Position numbers and translations under genes: made by a program
NCBI GenBank assembly: GCA_020002185.1
Contig: CM034541.1
Span: 27,259,794-27,323,793, forward strand
Source of the DNA: Paraescarpia echinospica
Lineage: Eukaryota > Annelida > Polychaeta > Sabellida > Siboglinidae
Length of the DNA stretch: 64,000 bases
Direction of reading: 5' to 3'
Notes under the pieces: generated by a model
The model's database searches: none
What the model was told of the DNA's origin: nothing
The model's input: the letters and a program-made list of their open reading frames with translations, nothing else
Part shown: positions 10,989 to 22,759 of the stretch, piece by piece
Layout of the letters: each line of letters opens with the position of its first letter
Position numbering within the stretch: position 1 is the first letter of the stretch

Positions 10989-11624
10989 GAATGAGTGACC
11001 TGAAGGAAGAGATCAGGATCAGTTGAGCTGAACGGGAAGAATAGTAAGAAGCTGGTCACTTGGTACAGACAGAAGTAGCCCTAAGTCTACCAAAGAGAAC
11101 AGAAGTGATGAAACAAAGCAGCCATAGGAATTGGGTGAGACCACAGTTAGGCTGGGCGGAGTACGTAATACAGAAGGAGAATGAGAAGAGGCCAGCATGC
11201 ACTGGCAGCCACATAAAATAGGGGCCAGTTTCATGAACCATGTTTAAAATTACACAATAATTTTTTTAATAAATTCCTGCTTGGATATTTAAACAACGGA
11301 ATAATTGACTAAAACAATCATCTTAGCTGCTCACAGAGATCAATGGGAGAGAACAAGAACCAAGATAAAGCCAAATTATTTAGGAATTTTTTTTAAGGAA
11401 ACTAAGAAAGACGAAGCTGTGATGTCAGGAGTGCCCGGTGTGATAATGAAGAAGGTAGTCAGTGTCAACTGGCTCTTGTCCTTAAGAGTGAGTCTAGACA
11501 GGTGTAGACTGTCTCGAGACAGTGTCATGACTGACTGTCTATAGCCAAGCCACCTGCACTTACCGGGTACATCACAAGTGACCACTGCTGCTTGGGAACC
11601 ACAGTGGCCAGTAGACGGGGCAGT
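10989..11624. other. Unique stretch, no gene recognised
   Basis: Purine-rich on the left, mixed on the right. It contains the 16-bp palindrome listed separately. No domain was recognised in its frames. Confidence 0.4.
11508..11523. repeat. 16-bp perfect palindrome
   Basis: ACTGTCTCGAGACAGT equals its own reverse complement. GTCATGAC, another palindrome, follows immediately. Confidence 0.9.
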
Positions 11625-11800
11625 GCATAGGTGGATCCAGGGGGTCCGCATGACCTTTGGAATTTTGGCGAAAAATTATCAGCAGCACCCGTCTCACCAC
11701 CCCGTCGTCCAATATCATGCATGATCTGACAGCATGACAGCGGAGTCATGCTGAAGGGCTGGCTCAGACCATCGAATGTGAATTTGCGTTGGCTGCCAGT
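11625..11800 (-). repeat. Dispersed repeat D, inverted copy
   Basis: Read on the minus strand it contains CAGCATGACTCCGCTGTCA, TTTTTCGCCA and CCCCCTGGAT. The copy at 29.5-29.9 kb on the plus strand has them in the same order (CAGCACGACTCCGCTGTCA, TTTTCGCCAG, CCCCCTGGAT). No coding capacity or terminal repeats are evident, and its class is unknown. Confidence 0.45.
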
Positions 11801-14800
11801 AGAGGTTATTGGGGCCCCCAGAATACCCTCTCTGGATACCCATGCAGTGTGGACGTCTTCACATGCCACCAGAACTTACACTCAGGAAATGTCAGAACGT
11901 CTCCAAGAAGATGTTATCAAATTGGACATATCTCCAAGAATATACATCCAAAAGGCCATGCATCTAATATGGACATACCTCCAAGATGATAAATACTTCC
12001 AGTCTACCTCTGATTTAAATATGCCTCCACAAAGTTGCTCCAGGATGAGGGTCCTTGAGGACATTCCTCACAAGTGACTTTGCCTCAGGCATGATGTATC
12101 CACCAATGACAAGTTTCAATCTTTATATGCGAATGAGTGGTGTGTTTGTGTGCGTTTTGTGTGCATACATGCATGTGTGGTCTGTGTGGAAGTGTCTAGA
12201 TGTCCTCAGGAGCACTAGGCAGACAAATGAAGAACTTTATAACGACGTAAACAAATTCACAAACAAGATTCGCATGAGACACCTCCAACCAGTGGGGCAC
12301 TGCTATCTCGAGACGGAAGATCCTGCCTCAACATTCATCTGTGGCAGCAAAACACAGGGAAACACACAAAAGCATACGCCAGATTGACTTGCGAAAACCT
12401 TCCCTTGATGTCAGAATGACTGACCTTCCATCGCTAATGAACACCGAACAAACGACCTTACTGAAATGACTCATCAATGCTCCTGGCCCGATCGACCAAT
12501 GAAGGCGATAATGTTACTTGACCAGTTTTCTGTAAAATAATTTTTGTGGACATTTTCCACATATGAAACCAGCAAATACATCAGCAGGCCATGTGCGTAA
12601 TCACTGCAAATCAGTGCACAGTATTTTGGTGCAGGTGTCACACTGACGTGAGCTCCCCGGCGAAGACGTCGGAAACACACAGCTCTGATGTGTGTAGAAT
12701 GAAGCGTCAATGCTCATCGCTGGCTCATTAAAAGAAAACAATTGCCAAAGGTTGTCTGTCTAATTGGCCCAAACAAGAAGTCTAATTAACCACGTCAGCG
12801 GCCGCCATGCTCATCAGTTGGACGGGAAAAAAACGCCTGCTACTGGGACGCGACGATATCGCAATTGATGAAACTCACTGTCAGGGGAGGCAAGAGACGA
12901 CCTTGTTTGTGCACGCAAGAAACAACGGATATGTTTCTTGTAAAAACAATTTTGTGCACTTACGGGGAGACAGAATAATGTTGCGCTTCACCAGATGTAA
13001 TCATCTCATCATCTCTTACTTGCTTACTCTCTGCTGCGATCCTGCAGTTGTCGAGGACATCAAGAATTCGGTGGTTGTTGTCTCACTAATGTGCTGTACT
13101 GACTAGAAATGGATTTTAATACCAGACGGTCTATCCAGTCATTTAGTATATTTAATTATTTTTATATGCAGAAGTGGCAGAGAGACTGGTGTATTATTAC
13201 CTGGATTTGAATGAAAAATGTGCATGAATAAATATAAAATGTATCTATTTTACCTGTGTAGCCCTCCCCCCCTCAGACTTTTGGATCATATGGATGTGAT
13301 TTAAAAAAATAAATAAAACGCATCTGACATTAGAAATGAATCTTTGAAATTCAAATCATGTCTCATCTGTCTGGTGCTTACGTAAGGGGGAATAAACAGC
13401 GTGATGGTATCTGTCTAGAACCCTTTATAAAATGACGTACTACAGAAATTATTATGATCTGCGCCCATTCTGTTGCAAGTTAGTAATTACTCAGCCATGG
13501 TATTTTATTTTACCTATTCCTCGTGCATCGTGTCCTTTATTCTCTCTCACTCTGCATTCACCGTCTACCTAAGTTTTATGTTCAAAGCTTTCTGTAAATT
13601 CTTGATTTTTTCCATCCATTCTGATCAGTGCCTTGTAAATATACAAAATGTGATTTTTTCTTCATTTTTATCTTCAGTCTTTTTATTGTATATCTCATCT
13701 TGTGAAGCAATTCATCATCTGTTTTGTTAGTTTTTAGAAATATTAAAATGTTCACCATGTATATCATCTGTTGCATTCTGTGCCGGTTCAGCTTTATTTC
13801 TGCCAGATGCAGCAACATTAAAAATGTATTATTTTTATACCGCAATGCGTAGCAACATTTCCATCTTTAAGATTATCATGTTTTTACCGTTCTTGTATCG
13901 CCAGACAATTTTGTATATATTAACACCTGGTGACTGCCCTGGACACTATTTGTAAAGTCGCAAGCCAGAATAGCTGTCAACATCATTGATGGCAGTGCAG
14001 CTGGATTTCTGTTCATATTAAATAATCTACACTTTACCATATGTATTGCTATCTCGCACATATATTCTTTGTATCATGGATGTGAAATGTGTTGATCAGA
14101 AATATCCATGCAAACTCTGTTTGTGACCTCATGCAATCTATTTGATTGGTAAATACAACAACTAGGACAAAGTTCAGTTCAGTGTTTATGTGGGACAACT
14201 CCTCAAGGATGGTTTCTAAACCTGCTTTGCTTAGAACAATGACCTTGTAGCACAATATGTGAAGCACTACTGTGTGGGTTTCTGAAGTCTATCGAGAAAA
14301 ATGCCGGCCTTGTTTTATTGCTTTAGAAGTCATATGGATGTCCAAGAAATTATGTATAAAAAATGGCTACATCGATAAGCATTGTTTTATGAGGAACATT
14401 TTGTTTATTGGTTGTACAATGCGGTGAAATAATGCAAACATCAGCCAAGGGACACAGATGCACCCTCTGCAATTTTGTTGAGTGCATTATTTGTGACACA
14501 AATGCATGGCCGTCTGTCCACTAAGAGGTTCATGTGCTCTTCCTGCACCAAAAACAAAAATACTTTGCCATATTTATTTAAAATCATTTGGAGTACTCTA
14601 ATGACCGTATGTATTAGACACGGTATGTTTTCATTCACACTAAAAATATACAAAAATTATAATTTTTCTGAACTGTATGCTTTTGGACAGCCATTATTTT
14701 TACTTATCTGTGTACATAATGACAGTATTTTTTGGACACCAAAAGTAACTTTTTTACTGTCTGTTTTAGGGCAGCTGAGAATTTAATTAATTTTAGATGT

Positions 14801-17030
14801 GAAAATACAAACTGCCATTATGGTATATCTCAACTCTGATCAGTTTGAATCATTGGTTTAAATATGTTTACGCAACAACGCAACACCAGACATACACGTG
14901 AATATGGCCAAAATAACCTTCTGACATTTATTGAATGCCCATTAGATAACCTGTTAAGAATTACTATACGAAAACATTTTCAACTAAATGATATCTGGAG
15001 ACATTGTCCCATTTACTTAGCCTGTACATTAAAAAGGCCACACAAAATTTATAAATACCATATTGAAATAATGACAATATCCAAAAACCAACCTACTTAA
15101 CGAGAGATCCACTAGATGGAGATATCCTGAAATGTGATGATCTGATGTGTACATTACCCTGACTGTTTATTGCAGCACACAGTCCCTTCAAAATGTGTGC
15201 AAGAGTGACTCTCACAAATATTTGACCCGTGTGCAGTCAACTGTGCCGAAGTCTTGTGATATCGATTTGATACATCCTGGTTTACACCGAGAGCTCCTTG
15301 TAACCATGTGGGGTCAATCAGAGGAAAAGACAACTTTGCGGGTTCTCTTATACACTTCTCTTAGCAGTCCTACAAGTGTGCATTGCTCTGGGTTGGCATG
15401 TACTGTTGCAAAATAAGTTCTACATAAATGACCAGCTTTATTCTTCTGAGATATGTGAACTGTTGTGATATAGATACATGTCTCTTCTTGCAGACATTCG
15501 TCAGAAGACATCTCTACTCAATGACCACGAAAGAAACATCAAGTCAATGACCATCTGTGACCCTCCAAATTTCTCACAAGACTACCCAGGATAGAGCTTC
15601 TCTACCAGTGTGATACATTCTAACTCTTTGCAATGGTTTCATAGGCCATCGAGATCCACATTGCATAACTGTGTTGCAATCAACATCAGACAATACCCTG
15701 TACATTGTTCTGGCATAATGAGACGCATTTGTGAAGTGTAAAACTACACAACTTGTTTGACCAAACTGAAACTTCCACAAAAAATATGAGACATCAGAAT
15801 CGCAACCTGGTCTTGAAGGCTGGTGTTGGATGTTGCAAAACTCTTATGCAGAAGTGTTGAATGTTCAAAATGTTCTATTGAGTGGGTCTGTGTGGACCGT
15901 CAAGATGGTGAACCACCTCCTGGAGTCTTCTCCTTCCACAGCCTTGCAGTCCAGACAATCTGGCATCTTGCAACTCCTGCGCCAGAGTCTGGTTTGCTAC
16001 AGCCAGATGTTGAACCACGAGAGAAGACCAACATGTAGCAACACAAAAGACAAAGACCAGAATCATTTCTCTGGAACCAGGTTAGATTGGCTCAAATGTG
16101 CCTGGTTAAGAATGAATCAGCAAAATGATCAGTAGAATTAAATGGTCAGCCACAACAGTTCAATGTTATCACAGCGGACATCTTGGAAGAGTGGAAGCTT
16201 GTGTAGTGTAGTTGTCTCAGCATGTCAGTACGTTATCACAGCTGGAACTTGTCTGTAAGAATGGTGGACAATAGTTCTGGTCAACTAAAGAACGTGATTG
16301 CTGTGGAATACTGCAAGGGAAGTATTCCACAATGCCATGTTATGAATTAACATATAAGTGGTATTAATATACTATATATATATATACGGTGCAACAACTG
16401 CTTGATCTTTCTCATCAAGATTAGCAAGAGTCAATCACACAGGGTGAGGATTTGTATTTTTGTAGTAATAATGCATCACAATGTAAAATAAAAGTATGAT
16501 TCTGATATAGTTTTTAATATGGTGTTTGATGTAATAGCTTAGTGTAGTGTTTGACGTATACTATATTCCTTGTTGCTTTGGACCTATCTAAATTAGTAAA
16601 TACTTCACACCATGATCTGCTTTGTCAACTTATTGCCTAGGACCTAAGCTTAGTTTTGTCAAATCAAATTTTTTGGAAAATTTCCATTTTATGGCGTTAA
16701 AAAATGGATCATGCCTTTTAAGACGGTGCATGCACTTTGATAAATGCACCAGTTAAAACTGTACATCCCAGAAACAAATAGACTTCTAAGGGAAAAAGAA
16801 TTGGATAATGACTTGGGTATTTCAGGTCAAGGTAGTGTGCGGTAGACATATGTAAAACGTAAGAACATAACAGTGAGATAGCACCTTCTAGGACCGCAGC
16901 CGACAGCAGGAAGGGAACAACAGTAAGGAAAATATGTGAACAGCCGTACATGTTTGTCACAACAGGTTTAGAGATAACAACAAATTCTACCAAACTGCAT
17001 CAATCCCTGTGGGATGACTAGGTTTATACA
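11801..17030. other. Long stretch with no recognised gene
   Basis: There is a GT-rich run near 12137-12182. A block at about 12600-13000 has more GC than its neighbours and includes GCGGCCGCCATG at 12799. AT-rich DNA follows at 13.1-15.1 kb, then a less AT-rich part at 15.1-16.3 kb with many short frames but no domain I know. A hairpin lies at 16302-16331 and a TA run near 16373-16386. Unfamiliar exons cannot be excluded. Confidence 0.35.
16302..16331. repeat. 11-bp inverted repeat, 8-nt loop
   Basis: TGTGGAATACT and AGTATTCCACA flank GCAAGGGA; the stem is perfect. Confidence 0.85.
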
Positions 17031-18238
17031 ATCATACACGCATGTACACACATGTACATACATGTAGTCATGTACACACACACACATGTACATACGTGTA
17101 GTCATGTACATACATGTAGTCATGTACATGCATGTAGTCATGTACACACATGTACATACGTGTAGTCATGTACACACATGTAAATGCATGTAGTCATGTA
17201 AACACATGCACATACGTGTAGCAATGTACACACATGCACATACGTGTAGTCATGTACACACATGCACATACGTGTAGTCATGTACACACATGCACATACG
17301 TGTAGTCATGTACACACATGCACATATGTGTAGTCATGTACACACATGCACATACGTGTAGTCATGTACACACATGCACATATGTGTAGTCATGTACACA
17401 CATGTACATACGTGTAGTCATGTACACACATGCACATACGTGTAGTCATGTACACACATGCACATACGTGTAGTCATGTACACACATGCACATACGTGTA
17501 GTCATGTACACACAGGCACATACGTGTAGTCATGTACACACATGCACATACGTGTAGTCATGTACACACATGCACATACGTGTAGTCATGTACACACATG
17601 CACATACGTGTAGTCATGTACACACATGCACATACGTGTAGTCATGTACACACATGCACATACGTGTAGTCATGTACACACATGCACATACGTGTAGTCA
17701 TGTACACACATGCACATACGTGTAGTCATGTACACACATGCACATACGTGTAGTCATGTACACACATGCACATACGTGTAGTCATGTACACACATGCACA
17801 TATGTGTAGTCATGTACACACATGTACATACGTGTAGTCATGTACACACATGCACATACGTGTAGTCATGTACACACATGCACATACGTGTAGTCATGTA
17901 CACACATGCACATATGTGTAGTCATGTACACACATGCACATACGTGTAGTCATGTACACACATGCACATACGTGTAGTCATGTACACACATGCACATACG
18001 TGTAGTCATGTACACACATGCACATACGTGTAGTCATGTACACACATGCACATACGTGTAGTCATGTACACACATGCACATACATGTAGTCATGTACACA
18101 CATGCACATACGTGTAGTCATGTACACACATGCACATACGTGTAGTCATGTACACACATGCACATGCGTGTAGCAATGTACACACATGCACATACGTGTA
18201 GTCATGTACACACATGTACATACGTGTACACACATGTA
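17031..18238. repeat. 28-bp minisatellite, about 43 copies
   Basis: The 28-bp unit contains GTGTAGTCATGTACACACA and TGCACATACG, and was measured for example from 17243 to 17271. Most of the right three quarters is nearly invariant. The left edge (17031-17230) is more diverged. Twenty-six of the 28 bases in each unit alternate strictly between pyrimidine and purine. Confidence 0.96.
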
Positions 18239-18338
18239 CTTTTCACCTATCTACCTCTTTAAACATTTTACAGATTTTAACATGAAAGAACATGATTCGC
18301 GATGGGTTAAATTTAACGAGGGGGAAGTTTTAATGCAT

Positions 18339-18425
18339 TGTGTGTGTGTGCGTGCATGTGTGTGTGTGCGTGCATGTGTGTGTGTATGCGTGTGTGTGTG
18401 TATGCGTGTGTGTGCACGTGTATAT
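18339..18425. repeat. (GTGTGC/GTGTGT)n microsatellite
   Basis: GT-rich simple repeat with GTGCGTGCATGT variants. Confidence 0.9.
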
Positions 18426-19185
18426 GATTAATGCATGCACACGATTCAACCAGGACTATAATTATTCTGCTACGTCAGCACGAACGGAGGCAGATAAATG
18501 TGCGAATGCAGAAAACACCAGAACCTTAAATTGACAGTGGCAGCTAATGGATGAGGAAATATTTCCCTCCTCAAGACACTGTGGCCATAACATGCAAAAG
18601 CTTTGTTTGTAATAACACCCCAAATCACGTCGGCAACTCATACATATATTCTGTTTCTTGGCGTTATTTCTGCCTATCAAAATAAAGTCACAAGTCATCC
18701 GCCTATTATGTAAATTTCTATGAGAAATCACCACATCAGAAATATATAAATGTTTGATGGTCAATCAGAAGAAAAACTCACCCAGTTCCAGACAACTTAG
18801 TGGTTACCGTGGTAACAGCATCAAAGATTAAAAGAGAAACGGTAAGGGAGAATGTATTAATCTCGCTTTTGTTTTCATCATGATCACATCAGAGAACTGT
18901 TCACATTTATCATTATGCCTCGTACAATCATAGATTGTCAGCGAGTGATATTGAAATTGTATGTTGACGCCAAAGCAAAAACCTGCATACTATAGTGTGC
19001 ATGCCTAGATATAGTAAGTAGGAATACCACTGTATGTCAATTCCTTAGACAAACATTTATGTACCTACAATAACTTATGAGTTATACCGTCCCAAATACA
19101 GTCTGTCATATTTTAATCGTGCTATGCATGCCAATATATTATAATCTGCCAAACGTGGGCCACAGAAATATTGTTACACAGATAT
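18426..19185. other. Unique AT-rich sequence, no gene seen
   Basis: No repeat, tRNA-like block or coding domain recognised. Confidence 0.45.
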
Positions 19186-19610
19186 CGTATTCATCTATTA
19201 AGCATGCAGTATGGTTAACAAATATTTGAGACATGAAAATATGTCAAATTTTGCATTAATTCCAATAAGCATACAATGGCGTACAAGGGCATACAATGGC
19301 GTACACACATTTTCATTGGTACCTGTGGTTGCTGGGTAAAGCCATCTCGGCAGAAGTGACTGGCAAGCAGTTTATACGCTCACATATATGAGCAAAAATA
19401 AACGAAAAGTCTTTACAGTCTGATAATTTAGGTAGTCCTTTCAATACTGCTTTTATCACCCAGCTTTGAATCTAGTGTGACATTAGTAAAAAATGAAATT
19501 ACAATAACGGGTAGAACAGTCTTAGTTGGAGATCACTATCATGGTGTCAAATACTGCTAAAAAGGGGGTGTATGCTGATTGGGGCGTGCATGCTTAATAG
19601 AACGAATATG
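19186..19610. mobile_element. Short inverted-repeat element B, copy 1 (MITE-like)
   Basis: The left end contains TCTATTAAGCATGCA, and the right end is its reverse complement, TGCATGCTTAATAGA. The terminal repeats run to about 23-25 bp with one or two mismatches. The interior (for example ATATTTGAGACATGAAAATA, AGCCATCTCGGCAG and TGACTGGCAAGC) matches the copy at 49317-49628 along its length. At about 425 bp with no coding capacity, it fits a non-autonomous DNA transposon. The target duplication is not clear. Confidence 0.7.
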
Positions 19611-20030
19611 GTGCATCGACTTCTGTTCACAGAGACGAACAACGGTTTTAATACTGAAAGTGAATTGCTGAATATGTGCGTTAAAAAAAATTACAATAAA
19701 CATTAATACAGGTAATAGAAAGTGGATTAATATTACGCCAGCACATCAGATGTATCAGCCATAGATGATTTTGGCTTTTGAGGGAAAGATAAATCATTGC
19801 TATTTAAATCCTCTAAACGACATTTCTGGTCTTGTTAGACATTGATTTATGAGTACATATATCACTTTCAATGATGTTCATCTTCGTAACGCGCCGTATT
19901 CAATGTATGTTTAATGCCATTTAACTTCTACTCATGGTGAGTTTGATAAGAATAGAGTTACAGCAGTGGGTTTTTTCAGATTGTGTTGTTGACTGTTTAA
20001 TCATTTCACTGTTGCAGTACACACTCCTCC
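19611..20030. other. Unique AT-rich sequence, no gene seen
   Basis: Nothing supportable between the MITE-like element and the LINE fragment. Confidence 0.45.
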
Positions 20031-20534
20031 CGAGTTCAATATCAATATGTCCGACAATGTGTTCGAACTAACGTTAAACTAAAGTGTTTAGCAATCTATG
20101 GTGTAAAACGCTGGAATTCATTACCTTCCAGTACTACAATGGTGTCAACATTTCATGCATTTGTTTGTAAATTAAAAAGGAACATGATCGAGAAATATAA
20201 CTAAAAATAGGTCATTGGTCAAAAACTGTATATTCAATTCTAACTTGCACTACACTGTTATCAATAAGTGAGCATATCGCAACTAAAAATATAAATTATT
20301 AATTGTCAAATAAGTACTACTATCAATGTGTTATTTTTTGTATTTATATTATAATAGCCAATAATAACTAACATTGTACTATTATGTAATATCTGCCATA
20401 TTCCACGTGTTGTATGTAAATAATTCTTAGTGGTATACAAATACAAGAGTTTCTTCAGTATACCCCTTTTTTCTGACATACTCATTCTGATATACCATAT
20501 ACACTGTATGTATCTTTTGTTGGAAAAATAAACA

Positions 20535-20568
<34 letters not shown>

Positions 20569-20570
20569 AA
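20031..20570 (+). mobile_element. Non-LTR retrotransposon 3' end with (ACTT)n tail
   Basis: A frame from about 20064 to the stop at 20202-20204 reads IYGVKRWNSLPSST, followed by a Phe- and Lys-rich end. This is the typical extreme C-terminus of many LINE reverse-transcriptase ORFs (a G..WNSLP block, then a FK-type stretch). A 3' UTR of about 330 bp follows. It ends in AATAAACA and about eight ACTT units (20536-20569), the kind of short tandem tail used by several LINE clades. Only the 3' half-kilobase is present, as expected for 5' truncation on insertion. The clade is undetermined. Confidence 0.7.
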
Positions 20571-20775
20571 TCTGTTGGTCAGTTGTACAAAAATTGGTAC
20601 ATTTTGTGTATGGACACAGTGGACATCATTGGGACTGCGCAATATGTTTGTTATGGTCGGATTACCACTATGGCCAAGTAATGGAAAATGTGGACTAGTC
20701 ATTTGGCACTTTTAAATGTCCATTGTAGTGTGAGGTAAGCATGCGTGTATAAGCATGCGTGCACGTGTATATGTC

Positions 20776-20975
20776 ATTTGTTGTTTCTCAATATTTGGGT
20801 TCGTTAATATGAGCAGTTTATTAATTTGGGATTGCTTGTCGAGAGAAAAAAACTCAACATTGAAAGAGGAGATTACAATGCGTGCATTTCTGCCAAAATC
20901 ACAAATATTGATGGGATCTCACATAAGCAGCTATTTTTGGTTAATGTGCAGAAAAAGTCTCTGCAGTCTAACCTT
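20776..20975 (+). mobile_element. Inverted-repeat element A, right-hand fragment
   Basis: CATTGAAAGAGGAGATTACA, CTCACATAAGCAGCTATTTT and the end GGCAGGTCACA align with the right half of the complete copy at 45704-46122. The left half is missing. The terminus continues directly into the array made from it. Confidence 0.65.
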
Positions 20976-21519
20976 GCTGTGGTTCACTGCGGCAGGTCAC
21001 ACATTCCACAGTGTAACCTTGCTGTGGTTCACTGCGACAAGTCCACATTCCACAGTGTAACTTTGCTGTGGTTTATTGCGGTAGGGTAGGTCACACATTC
21101 CACAGTGTAACCTTGCTGTGGTTTACTGCAACAGGTCACACATTCCACAGTGTAACCTTGCTGTGGTTTACTGCGGCAGGTCACAAATTCCAGTGTAACC
21201 TTGCTGTGGTTCACTGCGGCAGGTCACACATTCCACAGTGTAACCTTGCTGTGGTTTACTGTGGCAGGTCACAAGTTCCAGTGTAACCTTGCTGTGGTTC
21301 ATTGCAGCAGGTCACAAATTCCACAGTCTAACCTTGCTATGGTTCACTGCGACAAGTCCACATTCCACAGTGTAACCTTGCTGTGGTTCACTGCGGCAGG
21401 TCACAAATTCCAGTGTAACCTTGCTGTGGTTCACTGAGGCAGGTCACAAATTTCACAATGTACCCTTGCTGTGGTTCACTGCGGCAGGTCATATATTCCA
21501 GTGTAACCTTGCTGTGGTA
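20968..21519. repeat. Minisatellite built from the end of element A
   Basis: About 13 units of roughly 40-45 bp, each reading TAACCTTGCTGTGGTT, then CACTGCGGCAGGTCACA, then ATTCCACAGTG or ATTCCAGTG. The first unit is the right terminus of the element A fragment just upstream, and the GGCAGGTCACA part is that family's terminal inverted repeat. Length variants differ by loss of a few bases in ATTCCACAGTG. Confidence 0.88.
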
Positions 21520-21675
21520 GATTTTACTGAAGTTGTGACCACAGTAATTACAGCAACACAAAAATATCATAATGGGATCACTGCAACACCCACTCGACAT
21601 GTCATCACCTTCAACTGGTCATTATCTGCACATTCTAAATGAGAGAACATTAAACTGTCTCCTGTTCTGCAATAT

Positions 21676-21935
21676 CCACCGTGATTAGAACATTTGACTC
21701 ATAATTGAGAGATTCCGGTTTTGAATCCTCTAGCTACCGGCGAATCTCCAGTTTTTTCAGCTGTATGAATGGTACCTGGCTAGACTGTGTTAGCTATTTA
21801 CGTGCGAATAGTTTTTGTCCAATAATTGCAGTGTGGCTGAATGTTTCCCAGAAGTCGAGATGGTGTTTGATTGAAAAGGTCTGCCAGGGAGTAAAGTGTA
21901 AAGCACTCTGAGCAGTCCTGAGGCCTGGGTCCTGC
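21676..21935 (+). mobile_element. tRNA-headed SINE, family 1, plus strand
   Basis: A degraded head with the B-box-like GGTTTTGAATCC is followed by CAGCTGTATGAATGG, TACCTGGCTAGACTG, GCAGTGTGGCTGAATG, GTCGAGATGGTGTTTGATTG, GTCTGCCAGGGAGTAAAG and the tail CCTGCGGTGTATC. The order matches the 10.2-10.6 kb copy. The TTCACTCTACGTTG block is lost. Confidence 0.75.
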
Positions 21936-22010
21936 GGTGTATCTAAAGTGGGCCAAAGCCTAGTCACCTGTTAGCTTCCATGTTAAAATCCTGTGGCGCA
22001 ACATGTCATG

Positions 22011-22050
22011 CAGTGGAACCTTGTTAATCTGTAAAAGCTGCTCCTGATTG
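22011..22050 (+). mobile_element. Short pogo/Tigger-like terminus
   Basis: CAGTGGAACCTTGTTAATCT resembles the start of the elements at 48573 and 39985. No matching right end is evident, so this may be a solo or broken end. Confidence 0.35.
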
Positions 22051-22054
22051 TAAG

Positions 22055-22220
22055 GAAAGGTAAAGGTAAGTTCTTCTATAGGACAGTGTCCAGTTCTCAG
22101 GACTGCTCAAAATGCGTTACACTTCACTCCCTGGCAAACTTATTCAATTGAACACCATCTAGACTTCTCTGGGAGCATTCAGCCACACTGCAATTAATGC
22201 ACGAAGACTATTTGGATGAA
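22055..22220 (-). mobile_element. Family 1 SINE, 3' half only
   Basis: On the plus strand it begins with AAGTTCTTCTATAGGACAGT and continues with CCAGTTCTCAGGACTGCTCA, CTCCCTGGCAAAC, CATCTAGACTTCTCTGGGAG and TGCAATTAATGCACGAAGAC. It lacks the tRNA-like head. Confidence 0.75.
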
Positions 22221-22284
22221 CAAGTTTTCCGGAAAAATTGAATCTTGCACAATGTCCTATTCGGCTCACGAGGCAAACATGTAT

Positions 22285-22556
22285 CTGCGTGGAAGTCAAA
22301 CAGTCAAAAGGTAATAAAATACATGCATTTATGAACCCATATATTAAAAATCCCAATGGCTAATAACAGTAAAAATGACCTTGTTTCTCAAAATATCACT
22401 TTTTTAAAGTTTGCTTAAATTTTAGTTATAAATCAAAAACTACTGAAAATATTTCAACAAATGAGGTATAATTTTAAAGCTTATGAATGCAAAAATGTAC
22501 ACAACTAAATTTCACAATCTGCAACTTAATACCCACTTTACTCTGGCAGGTAAGAA
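22285..22556 (-). mobile_element. Inverted-repeat element A, partial copy
   Basis: Shares AATAAAATACATGCATTTAT, CAAAAACTACTGAAAATATT and GCAACTTAATACCCAC with the complete copy at 45.7-46.1 kb, in inverse orientation. It ends at CTGGCAGGTA, a decayed form of the terminal TGGCAGGTCACA. The other terminus is missing. Confidence 0.65.
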
Positions 22557-22759
22557 ATAGTCAATGGTGGCCGTGGCCTGTTACCCCGCCCCCACCCCAC
22601 TGTTTAAAGGGATGGCTGTTCCTGGCAGCTGCAGTGGAGAGGGAAGACATTGCAGGGATAGCGAGCTGGGAGAGAACAGGGTTCGGGTTACTTCCCAGTC
22701 CCAGATCACTGGGACGTGATCCCGTGTCCTCCCGCACCTGCTCCCACCTTCATCCCACT

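Noticed and set aside
17031..18238. CRISPR-like direct repeats
   Set aside because: Units are contiguous with no unique spacers and the context is an animal genome; these are ordinary minisatellites, as are the other arrays here.
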